Under the pieces are notes generated by a model. It was not told the origin of the DNA and did no database searches. It worked only from the letters and a program-made list of their open reading frames with translations. This document shows, in pieces, positions 51,711 through 60,242 of a stretch of DNA of 64,000 bases. The translations under genes were made by a program, and so were the position numbers. Every line of letters begins with the position of its first letter. Position 1 is the first letter of the stretch. The stretch is from Mycobacterium sp. MFM001 (lineage in GTDB: Bacteria; Actinomycetota; Actinomycetes; Mycobacteriales; Mycobacteriaceae): assembly GCF_003402475.1 (NCBI RefSeq), contig NZ_BFAB01000001.1:603335-667334 (forward strand), in the 5' to 3' direction.

Positions 51711-53537
51711 GTGGCAGTGGAGCCGATCGATGACACAACCGATTTCGCCGATGCCGATCGCGGATTCATTGCCGCGCTGAGCCCCTGCGTAGTCAAGTCC
51801 GCCGACGGCCGCGTGGTCTGGGATAACGATGCTTACTCGTTTATCAGCGGCGACGCGCCGACGTCGGTGCATCCCAGCCTGTGGCGGCAGTCGATGCTGA
51901 ATGCCAAACAGGGCCTCTACGAGGTGGTGCCGGGTATCTACCAGGTTCGCGGCCTGGATCTGTCGAACGTCAGCTTCGTCGAAGGCGACACCGGCATCAC
52001 CGTCATCGATCCGCTGGTGTCCACCGAGGTGGCGGCGGCAGCGCTGACGCTGTACCGCACCCACCGCGGGGACAGGCCCGTCGTCGCGGTGATCTACACC
52101 CACAGTCACGTCGACCATTTCGGTGGTGTCCTCGGCGTCACGTCACAGGCCGACGTCGATGCCGGCAAGGTGGCGGTGCTGGCGCCGGAAGGATTCACCC
52201 AGCACGCCGTTCAGGAAAACGTCTACGCCGGCACGGCGATGGCACGTCGCGCAACCTACATGTACGGCACCTCGCTGCCGCGCGGGCCGCAGGGCCAAGT
52301 CGGTTGCGGTCTGGGTCAGGCGCCGTCGACGGGTGAGGTGGCGCTCATCGTCCCGACGGTCGATATTCGCGCGACCGGTGAGACGCACACAATCGACGGC
52401 GTGGACATCGAATTCCAAATGGCGCCGGGCACCGAGGCGCCTGCTGAAATGCATTTCTATTTCCCGCAATTCCGGGCCTTGTGCATGGCCGAGAACGCCA
52501 GCCATAATCTGCACAACCTGCTGACCCTGCGCGGCGCGTTGGTGCGTGATCCGCACGTGTGGTCGGGATATCTCACTGAGGCGATCGACATGTTCGCCTA
52601 TCGCGCCGATGTCGTATTCGCCTCTCACCACTGGCCCACCTGGGGACGCGATCGCCTCGTCGAGTTCCTGTCGCTGCAACGGGACCTGTATGCCTATCTG
52701 CACGACCAGACGCTGCGGCTCCTCAATCAGGGCTACACCGGTGTGGAGATCGCCGAAATGTTCGAGATGCCACCGGCGCTGGACAGAGTGTGGCATACCC
52801 ACGGGTACTACGGGTCGGTCAGTCACAATGTGAAGGCCGTCTACCAGCGCTACATGGGCTGGTTCGACGGCAATCCGGCCCGGCTGTGGCCGCATCCGCC
52901 CGAGGCGCTGGCCAGTCGCTACGTCGACGCGATGGGCGGGGTGGACCGCGTGGTCGAACTCGCCCGGCAAGCCTTCGATTCCGGTGACTTCCGCTGGGCG
53001 GCAACATTACTCGACCATGTGGTGTTCACCGACGACACGCATGGCGCCGCGCGCAAGCTCTACGCCGACACGTTGGAGCAGCTGGGCTATGGCGCCGAGA
53101 ACGCGACGTGGCGCAACTTCTTCCTCTCCGGCGCCGCCGAATTGCGTGACGGCAACTTCGGCACCGCGACGCAAACGGCCTCGCAGTCGATGCTGTCCCA
53201 ACTGACGCCGGAACAGATCTTCGACACGCTGGCGATCAGCGTCAACGGGCCGCGGGCATGGGATTTGGATCTCACTGTCGACGTGGCCTTCGAGGACCGC
53301 GACGCCAATTATCGCCTCACCCTGCGCAATGGCGTGCTCGTGCATCGGCGGGTACCGGCCGATGCGTCTACCGCGAACGTGACGGTGCGGTTGGCGACCA
53401 CGGTCCGGCTGCTGGCCGCCGCCGCCGGCGATTTCACTTCCCCGGGGCTGGAAGTCACCGGCGATCAGGCGGCGCTGCAGGCGCTGCTCGGTGTCCTCGA
53501 CCGGCCCGACTCGGCCTTCAACATCGTCACGCCGTGA
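51711..53537 (+). CDS. Alkyl sulfatase, metallo-beta-lactamase fold (Rv3762c type)
   Basis: This 608-residue protein is of the SdsA1-type alkyl sulfatases, which release sulfate from alkyl sulfates. The metal-binding YTHSHVDHFGG and GTEAPAEMHFYFP lie in the N-terminal metallo-beta-lactamase domain. A helical dimer domain (about 370-480) and a C-terminal SCP2-like lipid-binding domain (ISVNGPRAWDLDLTVDVAFE) follow. No signal peptide is visible, unlike secreted SdsA1. The start is GTG 51711, with GTG 51717 as alternative. M. tuberculosis Rv3762c (about 626 residues) is at the same place next to lpqH. Confidence 0.92.
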   Translation: MAVEPIDDTTDFADADRGFIAALSPCVVKSADGRVVWDNDAYSFISGDAPTSVHPSLWRQSMLNAKQGLYEVVPGIYQVRGLDLSNVSFVEGDTGITVIDPLVSTEVAAAALTLYRTHRGDRPVVAVIYTHSHVDHFGGVLGVTSQADVDAGKVAVLAPEGFTQHAVQENVYAGTAMARRATYMYGTSLPRGPQGQVGCGLGQAPSTGEVALIVPTVDIRATGETHTIDGVDIEFQMAPGTEAPAEMHFYFPQFRALCMAENASHNLHNLLTLRGALVRDPHVWSGYLTEAIDMFAYRADVVFASHHWPTWGRDRLVEFLSLQRDLYAYLHDQTLRLLNQGYTGVEIAEMFEMPPALDRVWHTHGYYGSVSHNVKAVYQRYMGWFDGNPARLWPHPPEALASRYVDAMGGVDRVVELARQAFDSGDFRWAATLLDHVVFTDDTHGAARKLYADTLEQLGYGAENATWRNFFLSGAAELRDGNFGTATQTASQSMLSQLTPEQIFDTLAISVNGPRAWDLDLTVDVAFEDRDANYRLTLRNGVLVHRRVPADASTANVTVRLATTVRLLAAAAGDFTSPGLEVTGDQAALQALLGVLDRPDSAFNIVTP

Positions 53538-53542
53538 CATGG

Positions 53543-54514
53543 TCAATCGACCTCGATGACCACCTTGCCGATCGCCTTGCGTTCGGCCACATACCGTAGC
53601 GCCGCCGGAGTCTCGGCCAGCGCGAACCGTGCGCCGATGTAGGGCCGGACCCGGCCGTCGGCGAACATCGCTGTCAGCTCGGCCATATCGCGCTCGGCTT
53701 CGGCCGGATGATCGCCGAGAAACGTCCTGATCTCCATGCCGCGCACCGTGATGCCCTTCAGCAGCACGAGATTGAGTGGTATCGCCGGAATCGTTCCCGC
53801 GGCATAGCCGAGCGTCATGAAGACCCCGCCGCGTCCCAGCGCACGCAGGGCCGGCTCCGAATACGGCCCACCAACGGGATCGAGGACAACGCGCGCATTG
53901 TCACCGGTGAGCTCGCGGATGCGGGACTTCAGGTCCTCGCGGTCGTAGTCGACCGTCGCCTCGGCGCCGCGCCGCCGGCACACTTGCAGCTTCTCCTCGG
54001 TCGACGCCGCGGCCAGTACCCGGGCCTTCATCGCGACCGCCAGATCGACAGCGGCCAGCCCCACCCCGCCGGCCGCGCCGAGCACCACCACCCAATCTCC
54101 TTCTGCCACTTGGGCAACCGATCGCAGGGCGTGATAGGCGGTGCGGTAGGTGACACCGAACGCCGCCGCGGCCGCATATTCCGCACCGTCAGAGATGGGC
54201 GACAGCGCCTCGGCGGGAAGCAGCGCCTGCTCGGCGAATGCACCGACGAACGCGGCGCCACTCACCCGGTCGCCCGGCGCAAACCCGACCCTGTCGCCAA
54301 CGGCAACCACGTCGCCGGCCAGCTCACTGCCCGGCGTGAACGGAACCGGAATCCGGACCTGGTATTTGCCGTCGATCAGCAGCACGTCGGGAAAGTTCAC
54401 CGCCGCGGCCCGCACCCGCACCACCACCTCGCCGGGACCCGGCACCGGGTCGGGAACCTCGTCGAGGACAAGATCTTCCGGTGGGCCGTATCGATGGCAG
54501 ACAACGGCTCGCAT
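53543..54514 (-). CDS. NADPH:quinone oxidoreductase-like protein
   Basis: This 323-residue medium-chain dehydrogenase has VRVRAAAVNFPDVLLIDGKYQ and nucleotide-binding GAAGGVGLAAVDLA. No zinc ligands are seen. It could reduce enoyl-CoA or quinones. It is the last gene of the five-gene operon; the ATG overlaps the TetR stop by one base (TGATG). Confidence 0.9.
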   Translation of the reverse strand: MRAVVCHRYGPPEDLVLDEVPDPVPGPGEVVVRVRAAAVNFPDVLLIDGKYQVRIPVPFTPGSELAGDVVAVGDRVGFAPGDRVSGAAFVGAFAEQALLPAEALSPISDGAEYAAAAAFGVTYRTAYHALRSVAQVAEGDWVVVLGAAGGVGLAAVDLAVAMKARVLAAASTEEKLQVCRRRGAEATVDYDREDLKSRIRELTGDNARVVLDPVGGPYSEPALRALGRGGVFMTLGYAAGTIPAIPLNLVLLKGITVRGMEIRTFLGDHPAEAERDMAELTAMFADGRVRPYIGARFALAETPAALRYVAERKAIGKVVIEVD

Positions 54515-55113
54515 CACGTCACGCCCAGTCCGCGTAAGCAGAACTGCACCAGATGATCGATGTCGTCGCGACCGGGTCGAGCGGACGAATCCAGGTAGCG
54601 GCGCAATGTTGTGGCGGTGCAATAGAACACCGCGTCGGCATCGCGCTTGACATCGGTACTGCCCAGCGCCGCAACCGGTTCGGTCAGCAGATCACGCATC
54701 GGCTGCATGATCTCCTCGTCGATGTTGGCGGTGGCTTGCCCGGCCGCCGCACGACTCATGCTCAGCAGATGCGGATCGGCGACCTGCGCCAGCACTCCTT
54801 CGATCCACCGCGCGATTTTGCCCTGCGGCGTCGGCTCTTTGGCCATCTGGTGCTGCAGATAGGACACCACGATGCCCACACCGCGTTCCATGACGGCCAA
54901 AATGAGATCGTCCTTGCCGGCAAAGTACCGGTAGAACGCCTTGTTCGACGATCCCGCCTCGGCGACGATGTCGCTGACCCGCGGCGGATCGGGGGCCGCC
55001 CGCTCCATCACCCGCACCGCGGCGGCCAGGATCCGCTCGACCTCCTCGGTGGCCTCGCGCTGGCGATCGTCGAGGGCGCGCTCGACGGCAGCCGTGACCC
55101 GGCTACTGGTCAA
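54514..55113 (-). CDS. TetR-family regulator
   Basis: This regulator of about 199 residues has a TetR DNA-binding domain at the N-terminus (ILAAAVRVMERAAPDPPRVSDIVAEAGSSNKAFYRYFAGKDDLILAVMERG) and a ligand domain. It probably controls its own operon, since a perfect palindrome lies in front of the first gene (58191-58207). TTG 55113 is preceded by GGAG at a good distance; GTG 55134 in the same frame gives 206 residues. Either start lies inside the end of the acyl-CoA dehydrogenase gene, so translation is coupled. Confidence 0.88.
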   Translation of the reverse strand: MTSSRVTAAVERALDDRQREATEEVERILAAAVRVMERAAPDPPRVSDIVAEAGSSNKAFYRYFAGKDDLILAVMERGVGIVVSYLQHQMAKEPTPQGKIARWIEGVLAQVADPHLLSMSRAAAGQATANIDEEIMQPMRDLLTEPVAALGSTDVKRDADAVFYCTATTLRRYLDSSARPGRDDIDHLVQFCLRGLGVT

Positions 55114-56386
55114 CGAGGTCTCCGTATTTCGCACGGGCGGCCTCGCGGCGGACGTCGAGCATCTCGCTGGGCCATTCTGGATCCTCGGCGTCGTAGTTCT
55201 TCAGCAGCATCCGGGCCAGGTTGACCTTGTGCGCCTCGGTGGGCCCGTCGGCCAACCCGAGCGCCACCCCGCCGAGCAGCACGTTGGTCAACGGCAATTG
55301 GTCGGTCAGCCCTAGCGCGCCGTGGACTTGAATCGCGCGCAGACCGATCGACTTGAGCACTTGCGACGCCAGGATCTTGCAGGCGCCGATCTCCGTGCGG
55401 GCCGCATGCTCGCCCGCGGTGTCGCACAGCCACGCGGCATGAAGCACCGCCAGCCGAAACGGCATCAGCTCGGTGTACGAGTCGGCGATGAACGCCTGTA
55501 CCAGCTGCTTGTCGGCCAGCGAGCTGCCTTGAGTGAAGCGGCTTTTCGCGCGGCGGCCCATCATGTCGATGGCGCGCTGGGCTACGCCGATCGAACGCAT
55601 CGCGTGATGCAGCCGGCCCCCGGCGAGCCGGGTCTGCAGGATCAAAAAGCCCTGCCCGGGTTCGCCGAGCAACGCGTCGGACGGCACCCGCACGTTGTCG
55701 TAGCGCACCAGCGAGTGGCCGGGCTCATGCGGGAGAGCGCCGGTCAAGTGGTGGGTGGCTTCCACCGTCAGACCGGGAGTGCCGGCCGGGATCAGGAACG
55801 TCGACGCGCCCCGATGCACCGGCACTTCCGGATCGGTGATGGCGACGACGATGAAGAACGATGCGACAGAAGCGTTGGAGGAGAAGTACTTCCGCCCGGT
55901 GATCACCCAGTCGTCGCCGTCGCGCACTGCGCGGGTGGTGAACACGCGGGGGTCGGCGCCGCCTTGCGGCTCGGTCATCGAGAAGCAGGAGAAGATCTCC
56001 CCGGACAGCAGGCCCGCCAGATAACGATCCTTTTGGGCCTGGGTGCCGAAGCGGGCCAGGATTTCGGCATTGCCGGTGTCGGGGGCCTGGGTGCCGAACA
56101 CGATTGGCGCCCAAGGGCTGCGGCCCAGGATCTCGTTGATCAACGTCAGCTTGACGGCGCCGAAGCCCTGCCCGCCGAGTTCTGGGCCGAGGTGTGGGGC
56201 CCACAAACCCTGGTCGCGGACCTGCTGTTTGAGCGGGTCGACGATGCGGCGACGCTCGTCGCTCAGCGGCAGGAACTCGCAGCCGGGGAAGAGCACCTCG
56301 AGCGGCTCGACCTCCTCGCGGACGAACTGCCGGATCCAGTCCAGCTTCTTTTCGAACTCCGGCTCGGTGGAAAAGTCCCACGCCAT
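55103..56386 (-). CDS. Acyl-CoA dehydrogenase of the ACAD10/11-LvaC group
   Basis: This 427-residue flavoprotein has FSMTEPQGGADPRVFTTRA, DDWVITGRKYFSSNA and a C-terminal IQVHGALGLTDQLPL. The catalytic-base region reads LADGPTEAHKVNLAR, with Asp-Gly-Pro as in ACAD10/11 rather than the YEG of classical acyl-CoA dehydrogenases. Members of this group remove a 4-phospho group and form enoyl-CoA from 4-phosphoacyl-CoA. Next to a kinase and an SDR this role is likely; it is inference. AGGAGG lies before the ATG. Confidence 0.9.
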   Translation of the reverse strand: MAWDFSTEPEFEKKLDWIRQFVREEVEPLEVLFPGCEFLPLSDERRRIVDPLKQQVRDQGLWAPHLGPELGGQGFGAVKLTLINEILGRSPWAPIVFGTQAPDTGNAEILARFGTQAQKDRYLAGLLSGEIFSCFSMTEPQGGADPRVFTTRAVRDGDDWVITGRKYFSSNASVASFFIVVAITDPEVPVHRGASTFLIPAGTPGLTVEATHHLTGALPHEPGHSLVRYDNVRVPSDALLGEPGQGFLILQTRLAGGRLHHAMRSIGVAQRAIDMMGRRAKSRFTQGSSLADKQLVQAFIADSYTELMPFRLAVLHAAWLCDTAGEHAARTEIGACKILASQVLKSIGLRAIQVHGALGLTDQLPLTNVLLGGVALGLADGPTEAHKVNLARMLLKNYDAEDPEWPSEMLDVRREAARAKYGDLVDQ

Positions 56387-56400
56387 CTCGCCTCCTAAGG

Positions 56401-57165
56401 TCAGGGAATCCCGCCGTCGGCCCGCAGAATCGAGCCGGTGGTGAAGCTGGACGCGTCCGACGCCAAAAACAAAGCGGCCCCGACGATTTCGGACGGATCG
56501 CCGGCGCGCTGCAACGACAGGTGGCGGAACGGGTTCTCCGTCGCATGCTCCAGTCCCCACGCCTTGCTGACGTCGGTGAGAAACGGGCCGGCCATCAGCG
56601 TGTTGACCCGCACCGCCGGCCCGAACGCCTTGGCCAGCGCCTCGGTCATCGCGTTGAGCCCGGCCTTGGCGGCCGCGTAGGGGATGATGTCCGGCGTCGG
56701 ACGTAGCGAACCCGCGGTGCTGACGTTGATGATCGATCCGCGCCCGGCGGCGAGCATGCGCTCACCGACCAACGCGGACAACCGAAACGGTCCTTTGAGG
56801 TTCAGGTTGACGACGGCGTCGAACAGCTTCTCGGTGACGTCGGTCAGCTTGTCGTAGAGCGGGGACATGCCGGCGTTGTTGATCAGCGTGTCGACCTTGC
56901 CGAACCGGTCGTAGGCGGCGTCGACTAGGCCGTCGAGCTGGTCCCACCGCCCGACGTGCACCTGATACGGCATGGCGGATCGCCCGGTTTCGGCCTCGAT
57001 CTCCTTGGCGGTCGCCACGCAGTTGTCCATGTTGCGGCTGGCGATCACCACGTCGGCCCCACAGCGGGCAACCCCGAACGCGATTTCCCGGCCCAGGCCC
57101 CGGCTACCGCCGGTGATCAGGACGACCCGATCGGTCAGGTCGAAAAGCTGTTCTGCGTAACTCAT
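56401..57165 (-). CDS. Short-chain dehydrogenase/reductase
   Basis: This 254-residue SDR has TGGSRGLGREIAFG near the N-terminus, NNAG in LINNAGMSP, catalytic Ser in INVSTAG and YAAAK (Tyr/Lys). It probably interconverts a hydroxyacyl and ketoacyl-CoA. It overlaps the kinase stop (ATGA) and lies 14 bp before the acyl-CoA dehydrogenase. In the LvaACD pathway the equivalent SDR reduces a 4-keto to a 4-hydroxyacyl-CoA. Confidence 0.92.
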   Translation of the reverse strand: MSYAEQLFDLTDRVVLITGGSRGLGREIAFGVARCGADVVIASRNMDNCVATAKEIEAETGRSAMPYQVHVGRWDQLDGLVDAAYDRFGKVDTLINNAGMSPLYDKLTDVTEKLFDAVVNLNLKGPFRLSALVGERMLAAGRGSIINVSTAGSLRPTPDIIPYAAAKAGLNAMTEALAKAFGPAVRVNTLMAGPFLTDVSKAWGLEHATENPFRHLSLQRAGDPSEIVGAALFLASDASSFTTGSILRADGGIP

Positions 57166-58169
57166 TTCGACCGCGCCAATTCGGCCGCGGTGGCGATCAG
57201 CTGCAGGATCATCGGGCCGAACGCCTCGGTGATCTTCGGGTCGACCTTCCCGGTGCGCACACCGGCAGCGTAGGTCTTTTCCAGCACAATGCCGAGCTTC
57301 CAGTTGGCCAGCACGAGGTAGTAGTCGATGTTCTCGGTCGACAGCCCGCTGACCGTTTCATAGTGCTCCAGTAGCTCGCTGCGCGCCGGCATACCGGCCA
57401 TGTCCAGATAAAACCCGTCAGTCCGCGGATGTTCGCCGTCATAACCGAGCAGGCACCACGCCAGATCCAGCAGCGGGTCGCCGACCGTGGTCATCTCCCA
57501 GTCGACAATCGCGGCCAGCCTGGCCGGCGCCCCGTGCGCGAACATCACGTTGGCGAACTGGTAGTCGCCGTGCATGATGCCCGGCGTGTAGTGCGCGGGA
57601 CGGTTGCGGCGCAACCAGTCGGCGGCCTCCTCGAGACCGGGAAGGTCACGCACCCGATAGGCGTCCAGGAAGGCCAGCCAGCGGTCGACCTGCCGCTCGT
57701 GGAATCCGTCCGGGCGGCCGAAACCCTCCAGGCCCTGCGCGCGCCAGTCCACCCGGCCCAGCCGCGCAGCGCCGCCGACGAGTTCGAACGCCAACTCCCG
57801 CCGAGCCGCCAAGTCGCTGTCGAACGGCGCCGGCCAGCCGCCGTCCATCGGACTCCAGCCGTCGATCGCCCGCATGACGTAGAAAGGCATGCCGAGCAGA
57901 TCGCCGGCATCGTCGGCGGCGATCAGCTCGGCATGTGGCACATCAGTCCCGGACAACGCCCGCACCAGCCGGATCTCGCGCAGCAGGCCGTCGATGCGGG
58001 CCGCGTCCGCCCGGGCGCCCGGCATCCGCAGCACCATGCGCTCGCCGCCGCGCTCGATCAGATACAGCGTGTTCTGCGAACCGCCCGACAGCGGTTTGAG
58101 TACCGGTTCCTCGCCGGCGCCCGGGGCACCGTTCTCGTCCAGCCAGCGACCCAGCACACCCGCGTCCAC
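57162..58169 (-). CDS. fadE36: APH-like acyl-CoA kinase (FadE36/LvaA type), copy 2
   Basis: This 335-residue kinase-fold protein has GGSQNTLYLIERGGERMVLRM, the catalytic loop HGDYQFANVMF and metal motif IVDWEMTTVGDPLLDLAW. It is orthologous by position to Rv3761c, which is named as an acyl-CoA dehydrogenase (fadE36) but has a phosphotransferase fold. LvaA and the kinase part of ACAD10/11 phosphorylate the 4-hydroxyl of hydroxyacyl-CoA. GTG 58169 was chosen for its GAGG at 6 nt. It is the first gene of the operon, with the palindrome 58191-58207 upstream. Confidence 0.88.
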   Translation of the reverse strand: MDAGVLGRWLDENGAPGAGEEPVLKPLSGGSQNTLYLIERGGERMVLRMPGARADAARIDGLLREIRLVRALSGTDVPHAELIAADDAGDLLGMPFYVMRAIDGWSPMDGGWPAPFDSDLAARRELAFELVGGAARLGRVDWRAQGLEGFGRPDGFHERQVDRWLAFLDAYRVRDLPGLEEAADWLRRNRPAHYTPGIMHGDYQFANVMFAHGAPARLAAIVDWEMTTVGDPLLDLAWCLLGYDGEHPRTDGFYLDMAGMPARSELLEHYETVSGLSTENIDYYLVLANWKLGIVLEKTYAAGVRTGKVDPKITEAFGPMILQLIATAAELARSK

Positions 58170-58190
58170 CGCACACCTCACTCTCTGTCC

Positions 58191-58207
58191 GGAGAATAAC
58201 ATTCTCC
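58191..58207. promoter_or_regulatory. 17-bp palindrome, probable TetR operator
   Basis: GGAGAATAACATTCTCC has perfect 7-bp arms around AAC. It lies 22 bp before the GTG of the kinase gene and 45 bp before the divergent phosphatase gene. TAACAT inside it also fits a -10 box. The TetR protein of the same operon is the likely ligand. Confidence 0.65.
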
Positions 58208-58251
58208 GCCTGTGTGCGAGCACACTTCGCCGCGAATGCGAGGCTGAGCGG

Positions 58252-58884
58252 ATGCAACTGCTCCTGGTCCGGCATGCCCTGCCGCTTCGCAGCGAACCCG
58301 GCCAAGGCGCCGACCCCGACTTATCCGACGAGGGGTTCAAGCAGGTCGAACGGCTGCCTGAGGCGCTGGCCCGGTTCCCGATCACCCGGGTCGTCAGCAG
58401 CCCGCAACGCCGCGCCGTCCAGACCGCCGAACCGGTCGCCGCGGCGCGCGATCTGGCCGTCGACATCGACGAACGGTTCGCCGAATACGACCGCGATCTG
58501 CCCGTCTATATCCCCATCGAGCAGATCCGCGAGGAGAACCCTCAGGAGTGGGCCCGGATGGCCGAGGGCCGGTTACCCAGCTCGGTCGACGAGGCCGCTT
58601 TCCGCGCCCGGGTCAACGCCGCCGTCGACGACGTCGTCGCTGCCGCCGACCCCGACGACACCGTGGCGGTGTTCAGCCACGGCGGGGTGATCAACGTGGT
58701 GCTGCACGAGATCCTGGGAACCCGTCGGCTGTTGTCGTTCCCGATCGACTACGTGTCGGTGACCCGACTGTTGTTCTCCCGCTCCGGGCAGGCCAGCATT
58801 GCCGCGGTCAACTGCACCGAGCACGTGTGGGATCTGTTGCCCAGAAACCAGCGCGGCGACGATGCCGAGCGCGAAGCGCGATGA
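58252..58884 (+). CDS. Histidine phosphatase family protein
   Basis: This 210-residue protein is of the phosphoglycerate mutase-like family. It has the catalytic LLLVRHALPLR with the phosphohistidine, VVSSPQRRAVQTAEP, and the second His in VAVFSHGGVINVV. It hydrolyses a phosphoester not known here. It diverges from the kinase operon across the palindrome. A link to phosphorylated hydroxyacyl intermediates is possible but not shown. Confidence 0.9.
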   Translation: MQLLLVRHALPLRSEPGQGADPDLSDEGFKQVERLPEALARFPITRVVSSPQRRAVQTAEPVAAARDLAVDIDERFAEYDRDLPVYIPIEQIREENPQEWARMAEGRLPSSVDEAAFRARVNAAVDDVVAAADPDDTVAVFSHGGVINVVLHEILGTRRLLSFPIDYVSVTRLLFSRSGQASIAAVNCTEHVWDLLPRNQRGDDAEREAR

Positions 58885-58902
58885 GGAGCCTCGCAATCCG
58901 GC

Positions 58903-59250
58903 TTAGTGCCGACCCGAGGCGTGCTTCTTGGCTGCCCGCCGCAACTGGTAGATCCGCGCGGTGCCGGCCAGCACGGTGATCAGCCCGCCGCACACCGCCG
59001 CCAGCAGAATGGCCACCCCCAGCGGCAAGCTCCAATGCCAGCCCAAAAACTGGAATTGCGCCGACGCCGTGTTCTGGGTGATGAAGATCAGCAACACGAT
59101 CAGAATCAGGAAGCCGACGGTCAGCGCCGTCCACACCGCGCCGGCCCGGGTGAACATCACCGGCGAACCCGACGGCTGCTTCGCGGCGTCGTGCGCCGGT
59201 ACTTCGGCTGGACGTGGCTGATCGGGCGATACAGGTGGATCGCTGCTCAT
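58903..59250 (-). CDS. LapA-type small membrane protein (Rv3760 type)
   Basis: This 115-residue protein has a Pro-rich cytosolic N-terminus (SSDPPVSPDQPRPAEVPAHD), two membrane helices (about 38-60 and 75-97) and a basic tail (RRAAKKHASGRH). The FITQNTASAQFQFLGWHWSLPLGVAILLAAVCG pattern is that of the LapA/DUF1049 domain. Role unknown. It lies divergent to proX, as in M. tuberculosis. Confidence 0.88.
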   Translation of the reverse strand: MSSDPPVSPDQPRPAEVPAHDAAKQPSGSPVMFTRAGAVWTALTVGFLILIVLLIFITQNTASAQFQFLGWHWSLPLGVAILLAAVCGGLITVLAGTARIYQLRRAAKKHASGRH

Positions 59251-59298
59251 AGTCCCATCTTTGCAGGAATCACCGCCGTGTGGCGCGGGTTGTGGCGA

Positions 59299-59304
59299 TA
59301 GGGT
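59299..59304 (+). promoter_or_regulatory. Candidate -10 box of the proXVWZ operon
   Basis: TAGGGT fits TANNNT and ends 8 nt before the proX ATG, so the 5' leader would be very short or absent. Confidence 0.4.
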
Positions 59305-59312
59305 CGGCAAGT

Positions 59313-60242
59313 ATGGGCACGCTGCGACGCCACGCGGCGGTGTGGCTTGCGACGTGTCTTCTGATCGCAGGTTGCGGCAGTTCCAATCCTCTCGGCGGGA
59401 TGTCGGGCAGCACGCAATCGATTGTGGTCGGGTCCGCCGACTTCCCCGAATCCAAGATCGTCGCCGAGATCTACGCACAGGCGTTGCAGGCCAACGGCTT
59501 TGACGTCGGACGCCGCCTGGGGATCGGCAGCCGAGAAACGTATATCCCTGCGCTCAAAGACCATTCGATCGATTTGGTACCGGAGTACATCGGCAACCTT
59601 CTGCTGTATTTCCAGCCCGACGCGATGGTGACCATCCTCGACGCCGTCGAATTGGAGCTCTACAAACGGCTGCCCGGCGACTTGTCGATCCTGACACCGT
59701 CGCCCGCGTCGGACACCGACACGGTCACCGTCACGGCCGCCACGGCCGCGCTGTGGAACCTCAAGACCATCGCCGATCTGGCCCCGCACTCGGCCGAGGT
59801 GAGGTTCGCGGCGCCGTCGGCGTTCCAGAGCCGGCCGTCGGGACTGCTTGGGCTGCGGCAGAAGTACGGACTGGACGTCGGTCCCGGCAACTTCGTCGCG
59901 ATCAGCGACGGCGGCGGCGCGGTAACGGTACGCGCGCTGCTGGACGGAACGGTCAACGCGGCCAACATCTTCAGCACTTCGCCGGCGATCCCGCAAAATC
60001 ACCTGGTGGTGCTCGACGATCCTGAGCACAACTTCCTGGCGGGCAACATCGTGCCGCTGGTCAACTCGCAGAAAAAGTCGGACCGGCTCAAAGATGTGCT
60101 GGACGCGGTGTCGGCCAAGCTCAGCACCGCCGGCCTGGCGCAACTCAACATGGCGGTCGCGGGCAACTCCGGTGTCGATCCCGACGAGGCCGCACGGAAC
60201 TGGGTGCGGGACAACGGCTTCGACCATCCGATCCGGCAATGA
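59313..60242 (+). CDS. proX: Osmoprotectant ABC transporter substrate-binding lipoprotein ProX
   Basis: This 309-residue lipoprotein has a signal peptide ending LLIAGC and an OpuC/ProX-type binding domain (IVVGSADFPESKIVAEIYAQALQANGFDV, LVPEYIGNLLLYF, DDPEHNFLAGNIVPLV). It captures glycine betaine, choline or a similar quaternary amine outside the membrane. M. tuberculosis ProX (Rv3759c) is the match. Start ATG 59313 gives the signal peptide directly; its stop overlaps the proV ATG (ATGA). Confidence 0.93.
   Translation: MGTLRRHAAVWLATCLLIAGCGSSNPLGGMSGSTQSIVVGSADFPESKIVAEIYAQALQANGFDVGRRLGIGSRETYIPALKDHSIDLVPEYIGNLLLYFQPDAMVTILDAVELELYKRLPGDLSILTPSPASDTDTVTVTAATAALWNLKTIADLAPHSAEVRFAAPSAFQSRPSGLLGLRQKYGLDVGPGNFVAISDGGGAVTVRALLDGTVNAANIFSTSPAIPQNHLVVLDDPEHNFLAGNIVPLVNSQKKSDRLKDVLDAVSAKLSTAGLAQLNMAVAGNSGVDPDEAARNWVRDNGFDHPIRQ

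Noticed and set aside
57162..58169. Annotation of this gene as an acyl-CoA dehydrogenase because of the name fadE36
   Set aside because: Motifs HGDYxxANVMF and IVDWEM show a phosphotransferase fold.
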